This document shows, piece after piece, positions 13,286-13,477 of a DNA stretch of 13,477 nucleotides (position 1 is the first letter of the stretch; each line of letters begins with the position of its first letter). Position numbers and translations under genes: made by a program. A model generated the notes under the pieces. It saw only the letters and a list, made by a program, of their open reading frames with translations. It did not search any database and was not told the origin of the DNA. Source of the stretch: Clostridia bacterium (lineage in GTDB: Bacteria; Bacillota; Clostridia; Oscillospirales; Acutalibacteraceae); NCBI GenBank assembly GCA_017424125.1, contig JAFPBM010000115.1, positions 1 to 13,477 on the forward strand, written 5' to 3'.

Positions 13286-13421
13286 GGCGGAGAGAAGGGG
13301 ATTTTTCCGGCGCAACGCGCCTATCGCCTCGCTAACGCTCGTTGCCCACGGGCTTTGCAACCATTCACCGAAAGGTTGCAATTTGCCATACGGCAAACCG
13401 CCCTTGTTCGAATCCCTACCA
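13284..13421. repeat. Palindromic element flanked by tRNA-3'-end-like sequences
   Basis: The left edge read on the minus strand gives AATCCCCTTCTCTCCGCCA, like the T-arm, acceptor and CCA of a tRNA-Ser. The right edge on the plus strand gives GTTCGAATCCCTACCA, like another tRNA 3' half. The outer GGGATT (13298-13303) and AATCCC (13411-13416) are complementary. Inside are three hairpin-capable pairs: GCAACG/CGTTGC (13312-13317, 13340-13345), TTGCAACC/GGTTGCAA (13355-13362, 13374-13381) and TTTGCC/GGCAAA (13382-13387, 13392-13397). No complete tRNA can be folded. It is probably a dispersed, tRNA-derived repeat. Confidence 0.45.
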
Positions 13422-13436
13422 TAATCAATCAAAAAT

Positions 13437-13475
13437 AAAAGAACACATACAAAAAGTATGTGTCCCTTTATTTTG
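13437..13475. terminator. Intrinsic terminator at the right edge
   Basis: ACACATAC (13443-13450) and GTATGTGT (13456-13463) flank an AAAAA loop. Read leftward the stem extends by a G-U and a G-C pair and is followed by TTTTATTTTT, a good terminator for a leftward gene beyond the window. Read rightward it is followed by CCCTTTATTTT, a weaker tail. Confidence 0.7.
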
Positions 13476-13477
13476 GC

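Larger units (their letters stand above)
13168..13477. other. Gene-free 310-base region with repeats and hairpins
   Basis: I see no credible coding sequence here. A leftward open frame (13432 to 13085) runs antisense into the lipoprotein gene and through palindromic DNA, and has no matching domain. The region holds a heptamer tandem repeat, overlapping inverted repeats, tRNA-3'-end-like sequences and a terminator, listed separately. Base composition is more GC-rich in 13285-13410 than in the flanks. Confidence 0.7.

Noticed and set aside
13210..13290. CRISPR array suggested by short repeats
   Set aside because: The repeats are 7 bases with no spacers, and no cas gene is present.
13400..13425. 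Possible tRNA gene suggested by GTTCGAATCCC
   Set aside because: Only the T-loop and 3' half resemble a tRNA; no D-arm, anticodon arm or matching 5' acceptor strand can be found on either strand.
13085..13432. Leftward 115-codon open frame in the repeat region
   Set aside because: It is antisense to the lipoprotein 3' end and translates through the hairpin and heptamer repeats. It has no domain, no good ribosome binding site and a composition unlike the real genes.

Overview
The window looks like a chromosomal segment of an anaerobic Firmicute, most likely a class Clostridia (Oscillospiraceae-type) bacterium. The evidence is a trpS-holB-ricT cluster, a short clostridial 2[4Fe-4S] ferredoxin beside a PduL-type phosphotransacylase, strong AGGAGG-type ribosome binding sites, TTGACA/TATAAT promoters, many U-tailed hairpin terminators and Ser/Lys-rich lipoprotein linkers. 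This placement is inferred from gene content; no taxonomic marker gene such as 16S rRNA is present.

Layout, left to right. (1) Bases 1-222 are the 3' end of a rightward gene for a Ser-rich tail; it meets the next operon at a bidirectional terminator (226-258). (2) A leftward operon (4070 to 262) encodes a GlpA-like glycerol-3-phosphate dehydrogenase with a BFD-type iron-sulfur tail, an FAD/NAD oxidoreductase, a DUF1667 four-cysteine protein and a HAD-IIA phosphatase. Spacings are a few bases or overlaps. (3) A divergent DeoR-family repressor (4194-4943) shares the 124-base control region with it. Two near-consensus promoters there have overlapping -10 boxes, next to a perfect 8-base inverted repeat that could be the operator. 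(4) A second bidirectional terminator (4945-4977) separates the repressor from a leftward cluster: ferredoxin, pduL, hemW, a histidine phosphatase and a beta-phosphoglucomutase-like HAD hydrolase. A terminator-like hairpin sits between ferredoxin and pduL. (5) The leftward housekeeping operon trpS-holB-ricT has its own promoter at about 11091-11119. (6) A rightward pair (11156-13167) encodes a membrane-anchored protein that may be a degenerate LytR-CpsA-Psr domain, and a transglutaminase-like lipoprotein. (7) The last 310 bases carry no credible gene. They hold a heptamer tandem repeat, several hairpins, tRNA-3'-end-like segments in inverted orientation and a terminator at the right edge.

How the genes may work together. 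The GlpA-like set probably oxidises glycerol 3-phosphate in the cytoplasm and passes electrons through Fe-S and FAD centres to NAD(P), under control of the adjacent DeoR repressor; the HAD-IIA phosphatase could drain the same phosphometabolite. The ferredoxin and PduL fit fermentative acyl-CoA/acyl-phosphate metabolism. The rightmost gene pair probably acts outside the membrane on the cell envelope. The least explained parts are the possible LCP-like/transglutaminase pair and the repeat region at the right edge.
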